From Streptomyces peucetius (lineage in GTDB: Bacteria > Actinomycetota > Actinomycetes > Streptomycetales > Streptomycetaceae), in contig NZ_CP107567.1 of the NCBI RefSeq assembly GCF_025854275.1, forward strand, positions 1,364,001 to 1,428,000: DNA of 64,000 nucleotides, given 5' to 3'. Shown here in pieces: positions 27,285-35,247 of this stretch; position 1 is the first letter of the stretch; each line of letters opens with the position of its first letter. A program made the translations under genes and the position numbers. The notes under the pieces are model-generated. The model made no database searches, had not been told where the DNA came from, and saw only the letters and a program-made list of their open reading frames with translations.

Positions 27285-28330
27285 CGCGCTGTCCTTCCGA
27301 TCGCCGCGTACGCGCCCGACGCTACCGCCAGCAGCCGCGATGCCTTCAGTTCTGTCTCGGCCCACTCGCGCTCCGGGTCGGAGCCCCAGGTGATGCCCGC
27401 ACCGGTGCCGAACCGCAGGAGGTTCTCCCGGCGGTCGATCCAGAAGGTGCGTATGCCGACGGCCAGCTCGGCGGTGCCCCGGTCGGCGTCGACCCAGCCG
27501 ATGCCTCCGCAGTACGGCCCGCGGGGTGTGGTCTCCAGCGCCTCGATGATCTTCAGAGCGCTGGACTTGGGGGCGCCGGTGACCGACCCCGGCGGGAACG
27601 TGGCCGCGAGCAGCTCGCCCCAGCCCGCTTCCGGCGCCAGCTCGCCACGGACCGTCGAGACCAGGTGCACGAGTCCGGGGTGGGGCTCGATCGCGCAGAG
27701 GGCGGGCACGGTGACGCTGCCGGTGGCGCAGACCCGGCCCAGGTCGTTGCGGACCAGGTCCACGATCATGACGTTCTCCGCGTGGTCCTTCTCCAGGAGA
27801 TCGTCGGCGGTGCGGCCCGTCCCCTTGATGGGCCCGGACTCGACGGTGCGGCCCGCGCGGCGCAGATACAGCTCCGGCGAGGCGGTCGCGATCTCCACGC
27901 CGTGCGCGGGCAGCCGAACCGTTCCTGCGTACGGGGCCGGGTTGCCGCGTGCCAGCAGGGCGGTCAGCTCGTCGACGTCCGCCGCGTCCGGTTCGGGCAG
28001 CGGCGCGGACAGCACCCGGCACAGGTTGGCCTGGTAGACCTCGCCGGCCGCGATGTGTTCCCGGACACGCCGCACGCCGGCGGTGTAGGCGGCACGGTCG
28101 AGCGAGGACGTCCAGTCCTCGGCCGTGGGCCCCCGCCAGCGTCCCGGGACGGGCTCGGGAACCGGCTCACTGCGGACATCAGCGAAGCGGGCGCAGGTCA
28201 GACGGCCCTCGAAGTCGGCCACGACCGCCCAGAAGCCGGTGGAGTCGAGGGCCGCGGGGTCGCTGGTGACGTCCCTGAGGTCGGTGGCGACGAGGGAGCC
28301 GAAGCGGGCCAGAGGAGCGAGGTCGTGCAC
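27281..28330 (-). CDS. pabB: Aminodeoxychorismate synthase component I (PabB)
   Basis: Chorismate-binding enzyme that makes aminodeoxychorismate with a glutaminase partner encoded elsewhere. About 349 residues; contains GEVYQANLCRVL, the ADC-synthase-type PIKGTGRT (anthranilate synthases have PIAGT), ENVMIVDLVRNDLGRV and PPGSVTGAPK. GTG at 28328-28330 fits the family start VHDLAPLARFG, but its ribosome site is weak and the open frame extends upstream. Overlaps pabC. Confidence 0.9.
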   Translation of the reverse strand: MHDLAPLARFGSLVATDLRDVTSDPAALDSTGFWAVVADFEGRLTCARFADVRSEPVPEPVPGRWRGPTAEDWTSSLDRAAYTAGVRRVREHIAAGEVYQANLCRVLSAPLPEPDAADVDELTALLARGNPAPYAGTVRLPAHGVEIATASPELYLRRAGRTVESGPIKGTGRTADDLLEKDHAENVMIVDLVRNDLGRVCATGSVTVPALCAIEPHPGLVHLVSTVRGELAPEAGWGELLAATFPPGSVTGAPKSSALKIIEALETTPRGPYCGGIGWVDADRGTAELAVGIRTFWIDRRENLLRFGTGAGITWGSDPEREWAETELKASRLLAVASGAYAAIGRTAR

Positions 28331-28449
28331 GTCTGCGAGTGTATGACCGGCACGGATCGGGTGCGGACGGGCGGCGGGTGAGCCACTCGCGAGCTGCCGG
28401 TGAGCTGCCACGACGCGAACACATGGCGGCAAGCTGCACAAACGCGTTT

Positions 28450-28477
28450 TTGTACTGGCCCGGGAATCCGCTAGAGT
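28450..28477 (+). promoter_or_regulatory. Promoter of the tRNA operon
   Basis: TTGTAC (28450-28455), 16-bp spacer, TAGAGT (28472-28477), a good match to the principal sigma factor consensus (TTGACA, TAGAGT in Streptomyces). It lies 43 bp upstream of the first tRNA, a normal distance for stable RNA. Confidence 0.65.
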
Positions 28478-28519
28478 TCAACACGTCGCCGGGACGCGCA
28501 AGCGGAACGGAAACGACAA

Positions 28520-28592
28520 GCGGACGTGGCTCAGTTGGTAGAGCATCACCTTGCCAAGGTGAGGGTCGCGAGTTCGAATCTCGTCGTCCGCT
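28520..28592 (+). tRNA. tRNA-Gly (anticodon GCC)
   Basis: 73-nt cloverleaf GCGGACG ... CGTCCGC with anticodon stem CACCT/AGGTG around TTGCCAA (GCC). First of the Gly-Cys-Val-Val-Val cluster. No encoded CCA. Confidence 0.97.
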
Positions 28593-28630
28593 CGAGAAAG
28601 TGGGGGATCTTCCCGACCCCCCGCACTCCG

Positions 28631-28701
28631 GGTGGAGTGGCCGAGAGGCGAGGCAACGGCCTGCAAAGCCGTCTACACGGGTTCAAATCCCGTCTCCACC
28701 T
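28631..28701 (+). tRNA. tRNA-Cys (anticodon GCA)
   Basis: 71-nt cloverleaf, acceptor GGTGGAG/CTCCACC, anticodon loop CTGCAAA (GCA). Second tRNA in the cluster, 38 bp after tRNA-Gly. Confidence 0.96.
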
Positions 28702-28705
28702 CCAA

Positions 28706-28777
28706 GGACGATTAGCTCAGCGGGAGAGCGCTTCCCTGACACGGAAGAGGTCACTGGTTCAATCCCAGTATCGTCCA
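28706..28777 (+). tRNA. tRNA-Val (anticodon GAC), copy 1
   Basis: 72 nt, acceptor GGACGAT/ATCGTCC, anticodon stem CTTCC/GGAAG around CTGACAC (GAC). Four bases after tRNA-Cys. Its acceptor stem differs from the two later copies at two base pairs, both compensated. Confidence 0.97.
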
Positions 28778-28797
28778 CTGGGTCCGCGAGGACCCGA

Positions 28798-28869
28798 GCG
28801 CGATTAGCTCAGCGGGAGAGCGCTTCCCTGACACGGAAGAGGTCACTGGTTCAATCCCAGTATCGCGCA
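28798..28869 (+). tRNA. tRNA-Val (anticodon GAC), copy 2
   Basis: 72 nt, body identical to copy 1 but acceptor GCGCGAT/ATCGCGC. Separated from copy 1 by 20 bp. Confidence 0.97.
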
Positions 28870-28912
28870 CGCTGTACGCAGTGAAGCGGGGCTTTGACGG
28901 CCCTGCCGCCCT

Positions 28913-28984
28913 GCGCGATTAGCTCAGCGGGAGAGCGCTTCCCTGACACGGAAGAGGTCACTGGTTCAATCCCAGTATCGCGCA
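28913..28984 (+). tRNA. tRNA-Val (anticodon GAC), copy 3
   Basis: 72 nt, identical to copy 2. Last tRNA of the operon, 43 bp after copy 2. Confidence 0.97.
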
Positions 28985-28990
28985 CCAGCC

Positions 28991-29025
28991 GAAGCCCCCG
29001 GTCGTCGAGAACGACCGGGGGCTTC
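28991..29025. terminator. Terminator of the tRNA operon
   Basis: Perfect 15-bp stem (28991-29005 with 29011-29025) with loop cgaga, 6 bp after the last tRNA. The next gene runs towards it on the other strand, so it can serve both. Confidence 0.85.
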
Positions 29026-29117
29026 GTCATGCTCCCCCCGCCGGCTCTCCCCGGCTGCCTCCCGACGGAGGACCTCCGTCGGGGGGCTTTCCGTCAGGAG
29101 GAGATCAGGAGAGGAGA

Positions 29118-29405
29118 TCAGGAGGAGAAGAGCATCCGGCCGAAGCTGCGCTGACGGTGGTGGCCGTGGTGACCACCGTGATGCGGCGCCCCCCAGGCCG
29201 GCGCCGCCGGAGCATGAGGCGCCGGGTACGCCTGCGGGGCCGGCGGCGCGGGCGGAGCCTGCTGCGTCCACTGCGACTCGAGACGGGTCAGGGACTCCAG
29301 CTCGCCGTAGTCGAGGAATATGCCCCGGCAGCCGCTGCACTGCTCGATCTGGACGCCATTGCGGTTGTATGTGTGCATCGCTGCATGGCACTTGGGACAC
29401 TGCAT
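29118..29405 (-). CDS. TFIIB-type zinc ribbon protein
   Basis: 95 residues. N-terminal zinc ribbon with CPKCHAAM and CSGCRGIFLDYGELE, the pattern of the zf-TFIIB family of small bacterial proteins, then a Pro/Ala/His-rich tail ending with RSFGRMLFSS. The His-rich segment (HHGGHHGHH) might bind metal. Function unknown, possibly nucleic acid binding. The ATG is at 29403-29405. Confidence 0.85.
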   Translation of the reverse strand: MQCPKCHAAMHTYNRNGVQIEQCSGCRGIFLDYGELESLTRLESQWTQQAPPAPPAPQAYPAPHAPAAPAWGAPHHGGHHGHHRQRSFGRMLFSS

Positions 29406-29473
29406 CGTCTACTCAGCTCCTCGCCGTGTTGTCGACGTCGCCGGGATGCATGCCCGGCGACGAGACCTTCACC

Positions 29474-30454
29474 CTACGACGGAGCCTCGAACTCCAACTC
29501 GGGTGCCAGTGTCCCGATTCGGGTACAGGCGTCGAGCACCGCCTGCTCGACCGCGTCCGGTCGACGCCCCTCCCCCGCCGACTTCGCCAGCGCGAGCGCC
29601 GCCGTCTGGACGGTCAGCGCCCTGGCCGGCACGTCCAGTTGGGGCCAGGGGTCGTCGACGCAGGCCACCGCGGGGCCGCCGGCACCCGTGTACGCGCCGA
29701 GGAACCGCTGCCAGACCTCCGGCGGCAGCAGGCCCGCCGCGAACCACGCAGCAGGGCGGGCAAGGTCCCAGGCCGGGTCGCCGAGGCCGAGATCGTCGAC
29801 GTCTATCAGCAGCCAGGGGCCGTCGGGGGCGGGGTGGCGCACGAGTTGGCCGAGGTGGAGGTCACCGTGGCAGACGTTTGGGCACGCAGGGCCGGAGGGA
29901 GTGGGCGGTCCCTCGCCGCGGGCCCAGGCGGGCAGGCGCGCCCAGGCGCGCCGCACGTCGCGGGTGGCCGGGTGGTCCGCCGCGGCCGCGTCCATGCGGG
30001 CCACGGCGGCCGCCGCCTTCGCCGGGCCCCGCATCGGCGGGAGCGGACCGGGCAGGCCCGCGGGCTCGACACGGTGCAGTCGCGCCAGGAGGACCGCCGC
30101 GTCCTCCCAGGGCGCGGCGTCCGGGTCGCCGGGGTCGACGGGAGCGCCGTAGGGCCAGGTGGTGACGGGGCGGTCCTGGGCGCTCGTGTTGTGCGGCAGC
30201 GGCGGCAGGAGGATGCCCGCCAGCGCCGGGTGGGCCGCCAGGGCGAGGCGTGCGCGGTGGGCGACCGGGTCCGTCCCGGAGGCGTGCGCCTTGGCGACGG
30301 CCGAGCCGTGGCGTACGACGGTTCCGTCGGGGCGGTCGGCGAGCGTCTGGCCGTCCTGGGCGGCCCCGCACGCCGGGCAGCCACCACGCGGCGCCGCCCG
30401 GTGGGCGGCGCTCCGGGCGACGGAGGCGAGTACGCGAACGACGGAGGCGGTCAC
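29474..30454 (-). CDS. Phosphotransferase of the APH/kinase-like family
   Basis: 326 residues with the aminoglycoside-phosphotransferase-type catalytic loop VCHGDLHLGQLV and the metal-binding LLIDVDDLGLGDPAWDLA. The N-terminal nucleotide-binding part is less conserved. These signatures occur in choline, fructosamine and antibiotic kinases alike, so substrate is open. GTG at 30452-30454; the ribosome site is weak. Single gene; upstream is a 373-bp gap. Confidence 0.82.
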   Translation of the reverse strand: MTASVVRVLASVARSAAHRAAPRGGCPACGAAQDGQTLADRPDGTVVRHGSAVAKAHASGTDPVAHRARLALAAHPALAGILLPPLPHNTSAQDRPVTTWPYGAPVDPGDPDAAPWEDAAVLLARLHRVEPAGLPGPLPPMRGPAKAAAAVARMDAAAADHPATRDVRRAWARLPAWARGEGPPTPSGPACPNVCHGDLHLGQLVRHPAPDGPWLLIDVDDLGLGDPAWDLARPAAWFAAGLLPPEVWQRFLGAYTGAGGPAVACVDDPWPQLDVPARALTVQTAALALAKSAGEGRRPDAVEQAVLDACTRIGTLAPELEFEAPS

Positions 30455-30619
30455 GGGGGGAGCGTAGCGGCAGCGTGGTGCGCGCTTGCGCGCTTTGGGT
30501 TCCGGGGCGGGCCGGCGCGGGGGGCGCGCTTCGAGTATGCGGCCGGGCCCGGCGGCCTGCGCCGGTGGGTGGTTGCGAAGCGGAGCCTCCGGAGCGCGGC
30601 ACCCTGACGCCACACCACA

Positions 30620-30664
30620 CGGACCGGGCCACGCCCGAGAAGCGCCCGGACCGGGCCACGCCCG
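30620..30664. repeat. Two direct 18-bp repeats in a gene-free gap
   Basis: The unit cggaccgggccacgcccg occurs at 30620-30637 and 30647-30664, 27 bp apart centre to centre. The whole 30455-30827 gap has no credible gene: GC-rich, some direct repeats, and a hairpin near its right end. Confidence 0.6.
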
Positions 30665-30708
30665 GAAACGTGGACCCGGTACGCCGCCCGCCCGAGGGCA
30701 ACGCGCGA

Positions 30709-30738
30709 TGGCCGGTCAGCTCCCCAGCTGACCGGCCA
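30709..30738 (-). terminator. Hairpin downstream of the small membrane gene
   Basis: 13-bp perfect stem (30709-30721 with 30726-30738), loop cccc, some 90 bp beyond the stop of the 68-residue gene on the minus strand. Confidence 0.65.
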
Positions 30739-30827
30739 AACGCTGCCGTCCGCCGCACCCCCGTCCCCACGGGGTTGTTGGCCGGATGTCCCCGACCCGG
30801 ACCGCTCTTCCGGGCCCGGGGCGCCGT

Positions 30828-31034
30828 TCAGCGCCCCAGCATCACGCCCACGGACGACGCCTGTGTGACCACTGCGTCCCAGCCGCCGAAGACGACCACG
30901 AGCAGTGCCGCGAGGGGAAGGACCATGGCCGTCGCCACCAGCGGATGGCGCGTGCCGGACTGGCGGCCGCCGAACGCGGCGGATGCCTTGCGTCCCTGCG
31001 TGCGGATCATCGTCCGCGATGCCGTGTCCGCCAT
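30828..31034 (-). CDS. Small membrane protein
   Basis: 68 residues. Basic N-terminus then one hydrophobic helix HPLVATAMVLPLAALLVVVF. The ATG at 31032-31034 has AGGAGAAGG just upstream, a strong ribosome site, which supports real translation. No family recognised. Confidence 0.7.
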   Translation of the reverse strand: MADTASRTMIRTQGRKASAAFGGRQSGTRHPLVATAMVLPLAALLVVVFGGWDAVVTQASSVGVMLGR

Positions 31035-31253
31035 GGTCCTTCTCCTGTCGTGGTTGGCAGCGGCGGGTGTCTGACCTCGGGGGACGAGTGCTGCACCCGC
31101 CGCTTGACATCAACATTAGGGAAACGGCGGGGCCGGGACGTCATGCCCTCGTACCGATTGCCTGGCCTCCCGGAGGATGAGCCGTCACCCCCCGGAGTAC
31201 TCCCCTGGGTGGAGACGGGGCTCCGGGTCTTGGGGTCTTCCCGGAGGGGGCCC

Positions 31254-31487
31254 TCAGTCGGTGGTTTCGTCGTCGCGCGGGACGGGCTGTTCCACCAGGG
31301 CCAGTACCCGGGTCGCCATGAAACGGGCCGTGCGGACGACGGAGCCTGACCGAGTGACTTCACTCACTTCGACCACTCCCCTGCGCACCGCGGTCTCGAC
31401 CCTGCGGCCCGCCCGGCTTGCCACCACTTCGTACGTGCGCGTCGTGTCCCCCGCGTCCACCACTATCTCCACGCGGTCGCCCTTCAT
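31254..31487 (-). CDS. Small conserved protein of unknown function (DUF5703-like size)
   Basis: 77 residues from the ATG at 31485-31487, with GGGGGA about 8 nt upstream; the longer open frame to 31595 is not needed. Reads MKGDRVEIVVDAGDTTRTYEVVASRAG then VSEVTRSGSVVRTARFMATRV, an all-beta pattern. I do not recognise the family beyond its small size; the DUF name is only a similarity of scale, not a match. Confidence 0.6.
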   Translation of the reverse strand: MKGDRVEIVVDAGDTTRTYEVVASRAGRRVETAVRRGVVEVSEVTRSGSVVRTARFMATRVLALVEQPVPRDDETTD

Positions 31488-31685
31488 CGATCCAATCCCC
31501 CTTCTGTGCCGAGTCGTTGAGATCTCGCACGGGTCGGGGGCAAGGGATCCGCTCTCCGCCGACCACTCCTCAAGTGTCCCATCGGGCACTGACAATCGAT
31601 CCGAACGCGAGGGCGCGGCCTATGAGCGCACCGGCGCGGGGGTACGTAAGCTGTGGCACGTCACAAGCGGACGACCGGGCAGCGG

Positions 31686-31702
31686 GGTGGGGCCTCCCCA
31701 CC
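31686..31702 (+). promoter_or_regulatory. Palindrome ahead of the kinase start
   Basis: 17-bp palindrome ggtggggcctccccacc (7+3+7), ending 17 bp before the ATG of the Ser/Thr kinase and just before its ribosome site. It could form an mRNA hairpin affecting translation or be an operator. Confidence 0.45.
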
Positions 31703-31719
31703 GTAGGTAGGGGACGGAC

Positions 31720-32901
31720 ATGGCGATGATGCGGCTCCGGCGCGAGGACCCGCGAGTCGTCGGCTCGTTCAGAATTCACCGGCGGCTCGGTGCGGGCGGC
31801 ATGGGTGTGGTGTATCTGGGGTCCGACCGGCGGGGGCAGCGGGTCGCGTTGAAGGTGATCCGGCCGGACCTGGCGGAGGATCAGGAGTTCCGGTCGCGGT
31901 TCGCCCGCGAGGTGTCGGCGGCGCGGCGTATCCGCGGCGGCTGTACGGCCCGGCTGGTGGCCGCGGATCTGGAGGCGGACCGGCCGTGGTTCGCGACCCA
32001 GTACGTACCGGGGCCGTCGCTGCACGACAAGGTGGTCGAGGAGGGTCCGCTGCGGGCCGCCGACGTGGCCGCGGTGGGTGCCGCGCTGTCGGAGGGGCTG
32101 GTGGCCGTCCACGAGGCCGGTGTGGTGCACCGTGATCTGAAGCCGTCGAACATCCTGCTGTCGCCCAAGGGGCCACGGATCATCGATTTCGGTATCGCCT
32201 GGGCCACGGGCGCGAGCACGCTGACGCATGTGGGTACGGCCGTGGGGTCTCCGGGTTTCCTCGCGCCGGAGCAGGTGCGCGGCGCGGCGGTGACGCCGGC
32301 GACCGATGTCTTCGCGCTGGGAGCGACGCTGGCGTACGCGGCGATGGGCGACTCCCCGTTCGGGCACGGCAGTTCCGAGGTGATGCTGTACCGGGTGGTG
32401 CACGAGGAGGCGCAGCTGCACGGAGTGCACGACGCGCTGGCGCCGCTGGTGTCGGCGTGTCTGGCGAAGGACCCCGAGGAGCGGCCCAGCACCTTGCAAC
32501 TGTCCATGCGGCTCAAGGAGATCGCGGCCCGGGAGGCGCAGGGCCTGCATGACGCCCGGCCGCCGGCGCAGCGGGACCGCGAACGGGAGCGGGTCGACTC
32601 GAACCGGCCGACCGCGCGCTATCCGGAGCGGCCGGACCGCACCGAACGCATGGAGCGGCGGACGGGTGGCTCCTCGCGGCCGCAGGCGCCGGCCCGCACC
32701 GGTGGCGGGTCCCGGCCGCAGCAGCCGCGCACGGCGGGCCGTACGAACGGCCGTCAGGGCGGCGGGACCAGGCCGGGTGCGCGGACGACGTCGACGGGCC
32801 GGCGGCCGGCCAATCCGCGGCTGCTGCGCCAGCGGATCACGGTCTTCTTCGTGGTGACGCTGATCGTGGCGCTGGGGATCGCCGCGGCGCAGAAGCTGTA
32901 G
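31720..32901 (+). CDS. Hanks-type Ser/Thr protein kinase with C-terminal membrane helix
   Basis: 393 residues. Kinase subdomains in order: LGAGGMGVVYLG glycine loop (23-34), catalytic K45 in VALKVIRP, HRDLKPSN (D139), DFG (D156), APEQV. A long Arg/Pro/Gly-rich disordered linker (about 280-365) leads to one C-terminal membrane helix FFVVTLIVALGIAA. No PASTA repeats or other extracellular sensor. Unusual N-terminal MAMMRLRRED. Such kinases phosphorylate regulators in Streptomyces; targets unknown. Its stop is 3 bp from the convergent rRNA methyltransferase. Confidence 0.92.
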   Translation: MAMMRLRREDPRVVGSFRIHRRLGAGGMGVVYLGSDRRGQRVALKVIRPDLAEDQEFRSRFAREVSAARRIRGGCTARLVAADLEADRPWFATQYVPGPSLHDKVVEEGPLRAADVAAVGAALSEGLVAVHEAGVVHRDLKPSNILLSPKGPRIIDFGIAWATGASTLTHVGTAVGSPGFLAPEQVRGAAVTPATDVFALGATLAYAAMGDSPFGHGSSEVMLYRVVHEEAQLHGVHDALAPLVSACLAKDPEERPSTLQLSMRLKEIAAREAQGLHDARPPAQRDRERERVDSNRPTARYPERPDRTERMERRTGGSSRPQAPARTGGGSRPQQPRTAGRTNGRQGGGTRPGARTTSTGRRPANPRLLRQRITVFFVVTLIVALGIAAAQKL

Positions 32902-32904
32902 CGG

Positions 32905-33720
32905 CTACGCGGGGCGGCCGGTGGCGACCGCGTAGAAGGCGACGGCGGCCGCCGCGCCCACGTTGAGCGAGTCGACGCCGTGGGCCATGGGGATGCGCAC
33001 CCATTCGTCGGCGGCCATGAGTGCCTTGGTGGACAGCCCGTCGCCTTCCGCTCCGAGCATGAGTGCCACGCGGTCCAGGCGGTGCGGGGCGGCCTCGTCG
33101 ATCGAGGACGCCTTCTCGTCGGGGGTGAGGGCGAGCAGCCTGAAGCCGGCTTCGCGGACCGCTTCGAGGCCCTTCGGCCAGGTGTCGAGGCGGGCGTACG
33201 GCACGGAGAACACCGCGCCCATGGAGACCTTCACGGAACGGCGGTAGAGCGGGTCCGCGCAGTCCGGTGAGAGCAGCACGGCGTCCATGCCGAGGGCCGC
33301 CGCGCTGCGGAAGACGGCGCCGATGTTGGTGTGGTCGTTGACCGACTCCATGACGACCACCCGGCGTGCGCCGGTGAGCAGGTCGCCGGCGTCCGGCAGC
33401 GGTTTGCGCTGCATGGAGGCGAGGGCCCCGCGGTGGACGTGGTAGCCGGTGACGCGTTCGGCGAGGGCGGGGTCGACCGCGTACACGGGCGCGGGGACCT
33501 CTTCGATGACGTCGCGCATGACGTCGAGCCACTTGGCGGAGAGCAGCATGGAGCGCATCTCGTAACCCGCCTGCCCCGCGCGGCGGATGACCTTCTCGCC
33601 CTCGGCGATGAACAGGCCCTCCGCGGGTTCGCGACGGCGGCGCAGCTCGACGTCGGTCAGGCCCGTGTAGTCGCGCAGACGGGGGTCGTCGGGGTCGTCG
33701 ATGGTGATGAGATCGGCCAC
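32905..33720 (-). CDS. SPOUT-family (TrmH/SpoU) RNA 2'-O-methyltransferase
   Basis: 271 residues. N-terminal RNA-binding part (AEGLFIAEGEKVIRRA) then the deep-knot domain: VMESVNDHTNIGAVFRSAAALG, LMLGAEGDGLS and IPMAHGVDSLNVGAAAAV, the three SPOUT motifs. Ribose methylation of rRNA or tRNA is expected; exact target unknown. Start GTG at 33718-33720. Convergent with the kinase; upstream is cysG. Confidence 0.9.
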   Translation of the reverse strand: MADLITIDDPDDPRLRDYTGLTDVELRRRREPAEGLFIAEGEKVIRRAGQAGYEMRSMLLSAKWLDVMRDVIEEVPAPVYAVDPALAERVTGYHVHRGALASMQRKPLPDAGDLLTGARRVVVMESVNDHTNIGAVFRSAAALGMDAVLLSPDCADPLYRRSVKVSMGAVFSVPYARLDTWPKGLEAVREAGFRLLALTPDEKASSIDEAAPHRLDRVALMLGAEGDGLSTKALMAADEWVRIPMAHGVDSLNVGAAAAVAFYAVATGRPA

Positions 33721-33784
33721 GGGGTGATACTGCCTTCTTGGATGTGCGGTGCCAACGGTTCCCGCAAGGTCGGGTTACCGGTGG

Positions 33785-35017
33785 TTACTTGTGCGGGCCG
33801 ACGGCGACGACGTCGCCGATGACGATGACGGCCGGGGGGCGTACGTCCTGGGCCCTGACCGTCTCGGCGACGGTCGCGAGCGTGGCGTCCACCCTGCGCT
33901 GGGCCGCGGTCGTCCCCTCCTGGACGAGGGCGAGCGGGGTGTCGGGCGCCTTGCCGTGCGCGATGAGGGCCTGGGCGATGGCGCCGATCTTGTCGACGCC
34001 CATGAGCACCACGAGCGTGCCGCGCAGCCGGGCGAGGGACTTCCAGTCGACGAGCGAACGCGGGTCGTCGGGGGCGACATGGCCGCTGACGACGGTGAAC
34101 TCGTGCGCCACGCCGCGGTGGGTCACCGGGATACCGGCCGCCGAGGGGACCGAGATGGAGCTGGAGATGCCGGGCACGACCGTGCAGGGGATACCGGCCT
34201 CGGCGAGCGCCTGGGCCTCCTCCATGCCGCGGCCGAAGACGTACGGGTCGCCGCCCTTCAGCCGTACGACGGCCTTGCCGGCCTTCGCATGCTCGATGAG
34301 CGCGTTGTTGATGGCCTCCTGGGCCATGAACCGCCCGTAGGGGATCTTGGCCGCGTCGATCACCTCGACGTGCGGCGGGAGTTCGTCGAGGAGGTCGCGC
34401 GGACCGAGCCGGTCGGCGATGACCACGTCAGCCTCCGCGAGCAGGCGGCGCCCCCGGACGGTGATCAGGTCGGGGTCGCCCGGGCCGCCGCCGACAAGGG
34501 CGACGAACGGGGCGCGGCTGCGGCGGTGGGGCGCCGCGAGGGTGCCGTCGCGCAGCCCCTCGACGACGGCGTCGCGCACGGCGGCGGAGCGGCGCGGGTC
34601 GCGGCCGGTGAGGACGGCGACCGTCACACCGTCGCTGCGGCCGGTGGCCGGGGTCCAGGCGGTCGCCGCGTCCGCGTCGTCGCTGCGTACGCACCAGGTC
34701 TTGGTGCGCTCGGCCTCCTCTGAGGCGCGGGCGTTGGCCTCGGGGTCGCTGGTGGCGACCAGGGCGTACCAGGCGTCGGCGATGTCGCCGTCCTCGTAGC
34801 GGCGGCGGGTCCAGGTGATCTCGCCGGACTCGGCCATCGCCTCGACGGAGGGCGTCGCGGAGGGGGAGATCAGGGTGACGTCGGCCCCGGCGGCCACCAG
34901 GGCCGGGAGCCTGCGCTGGGCGACCTGCCCGCCGCCGATGACGACGACGCGGCGCCCGGCGAGTCGCAGGCCGACGGGGTAGGCGGGGTGCTCGGCGGGC
35001 GGAACGTGCTCAGCCAT
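33785..35017 (-). CDS. cysG: Siroheme/corrinoid synthase CysG-type fusion
   Basis: 410 residues joining two activities. N-terminal Rossmann domain (VVVIGGGQVAQRRL, 25-40), the precorrin-2 dehydrogenase/ferrochelatase part, and a C-terminal uroporphyrinogen-III C-methyltransferase domain with LVGGGPGDPDLITVRG and LKGGDPYVFGRG. It makes precorrin-2, feeding siroheme and, with the cob genes nearby, cobalamin. The start MAEHVPP is used, ATG at 35015-35017. Confidence 0.93.
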   Translation of the reverse strand: MAEHVPPAEHPAYPVGLRLAGRRVVVIGGGQVAQRRLPALVAAGADVTLISPSATPSVEAMAESGEITWTRRRYEDGDIADAWYALVATSDPEANARASEEAERTKTWCVRSDDADAATAWTPATGRSDGVTVAVLTGRDPRRSAAVRDAVVEGLRDGTLAAPHRRSRAPFVALVGGGPGDPDLITVRGRRLLAEADVVIADRLGPRDLLDELPPHVEVIDAAKIPYGRFMAQEAINNALIEHAKAGKAVVRLKGGDPYVFGRGMEEAQALAEAGIPCTVVPGISSSISVPSAAGIPVTHRGVAHEFTVVSGHVAPDDPRSLVDWKSLARLRGTLVVLMGVDKIGAIAQALIAHGKAPDTPLALVQEGTTAAQRRVDATLATVAETVRAQDVRPPAVIVIGDVVAVGPHK

Positions 35018-35195
35018 GGCGGTGCGGCTCCTCGGGCGGGGCAGTGCGGAGGCCGCTGCGACGGTGAAGCGGCTGGTGGGGACGGGTGAGGGGTCCTGGC
35101 GACCACGATACGGCCCCGCTCACGGGGCCGGCGGGGACCGTTGCGGAACGGTTGCCTCCGAGTGCGTCACGCACCCGGTGCTCAGCGGACCGGGG

Positions 35196-35247
35196 GCGTG
35201 ACGCGGGTGCGTCCTGCGGGTGCGTGACGCGGGTGCGTGACGCGGGG
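35196..35247. repeat. Four tandem 13-bp repeats
   Basis: Units begin at 35196, 35209, 35222 and 35235 with consensus gcgtgacgcgggt. Copy 2 has two changes (gcgtcc), copy 4 ends in g. They end directly at the bluB-cobT stop codon, in the 3' untranslated region, and a related inverted copy gtgcgtcacgcac lies at 35162-35174. Confidence 0.75.
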
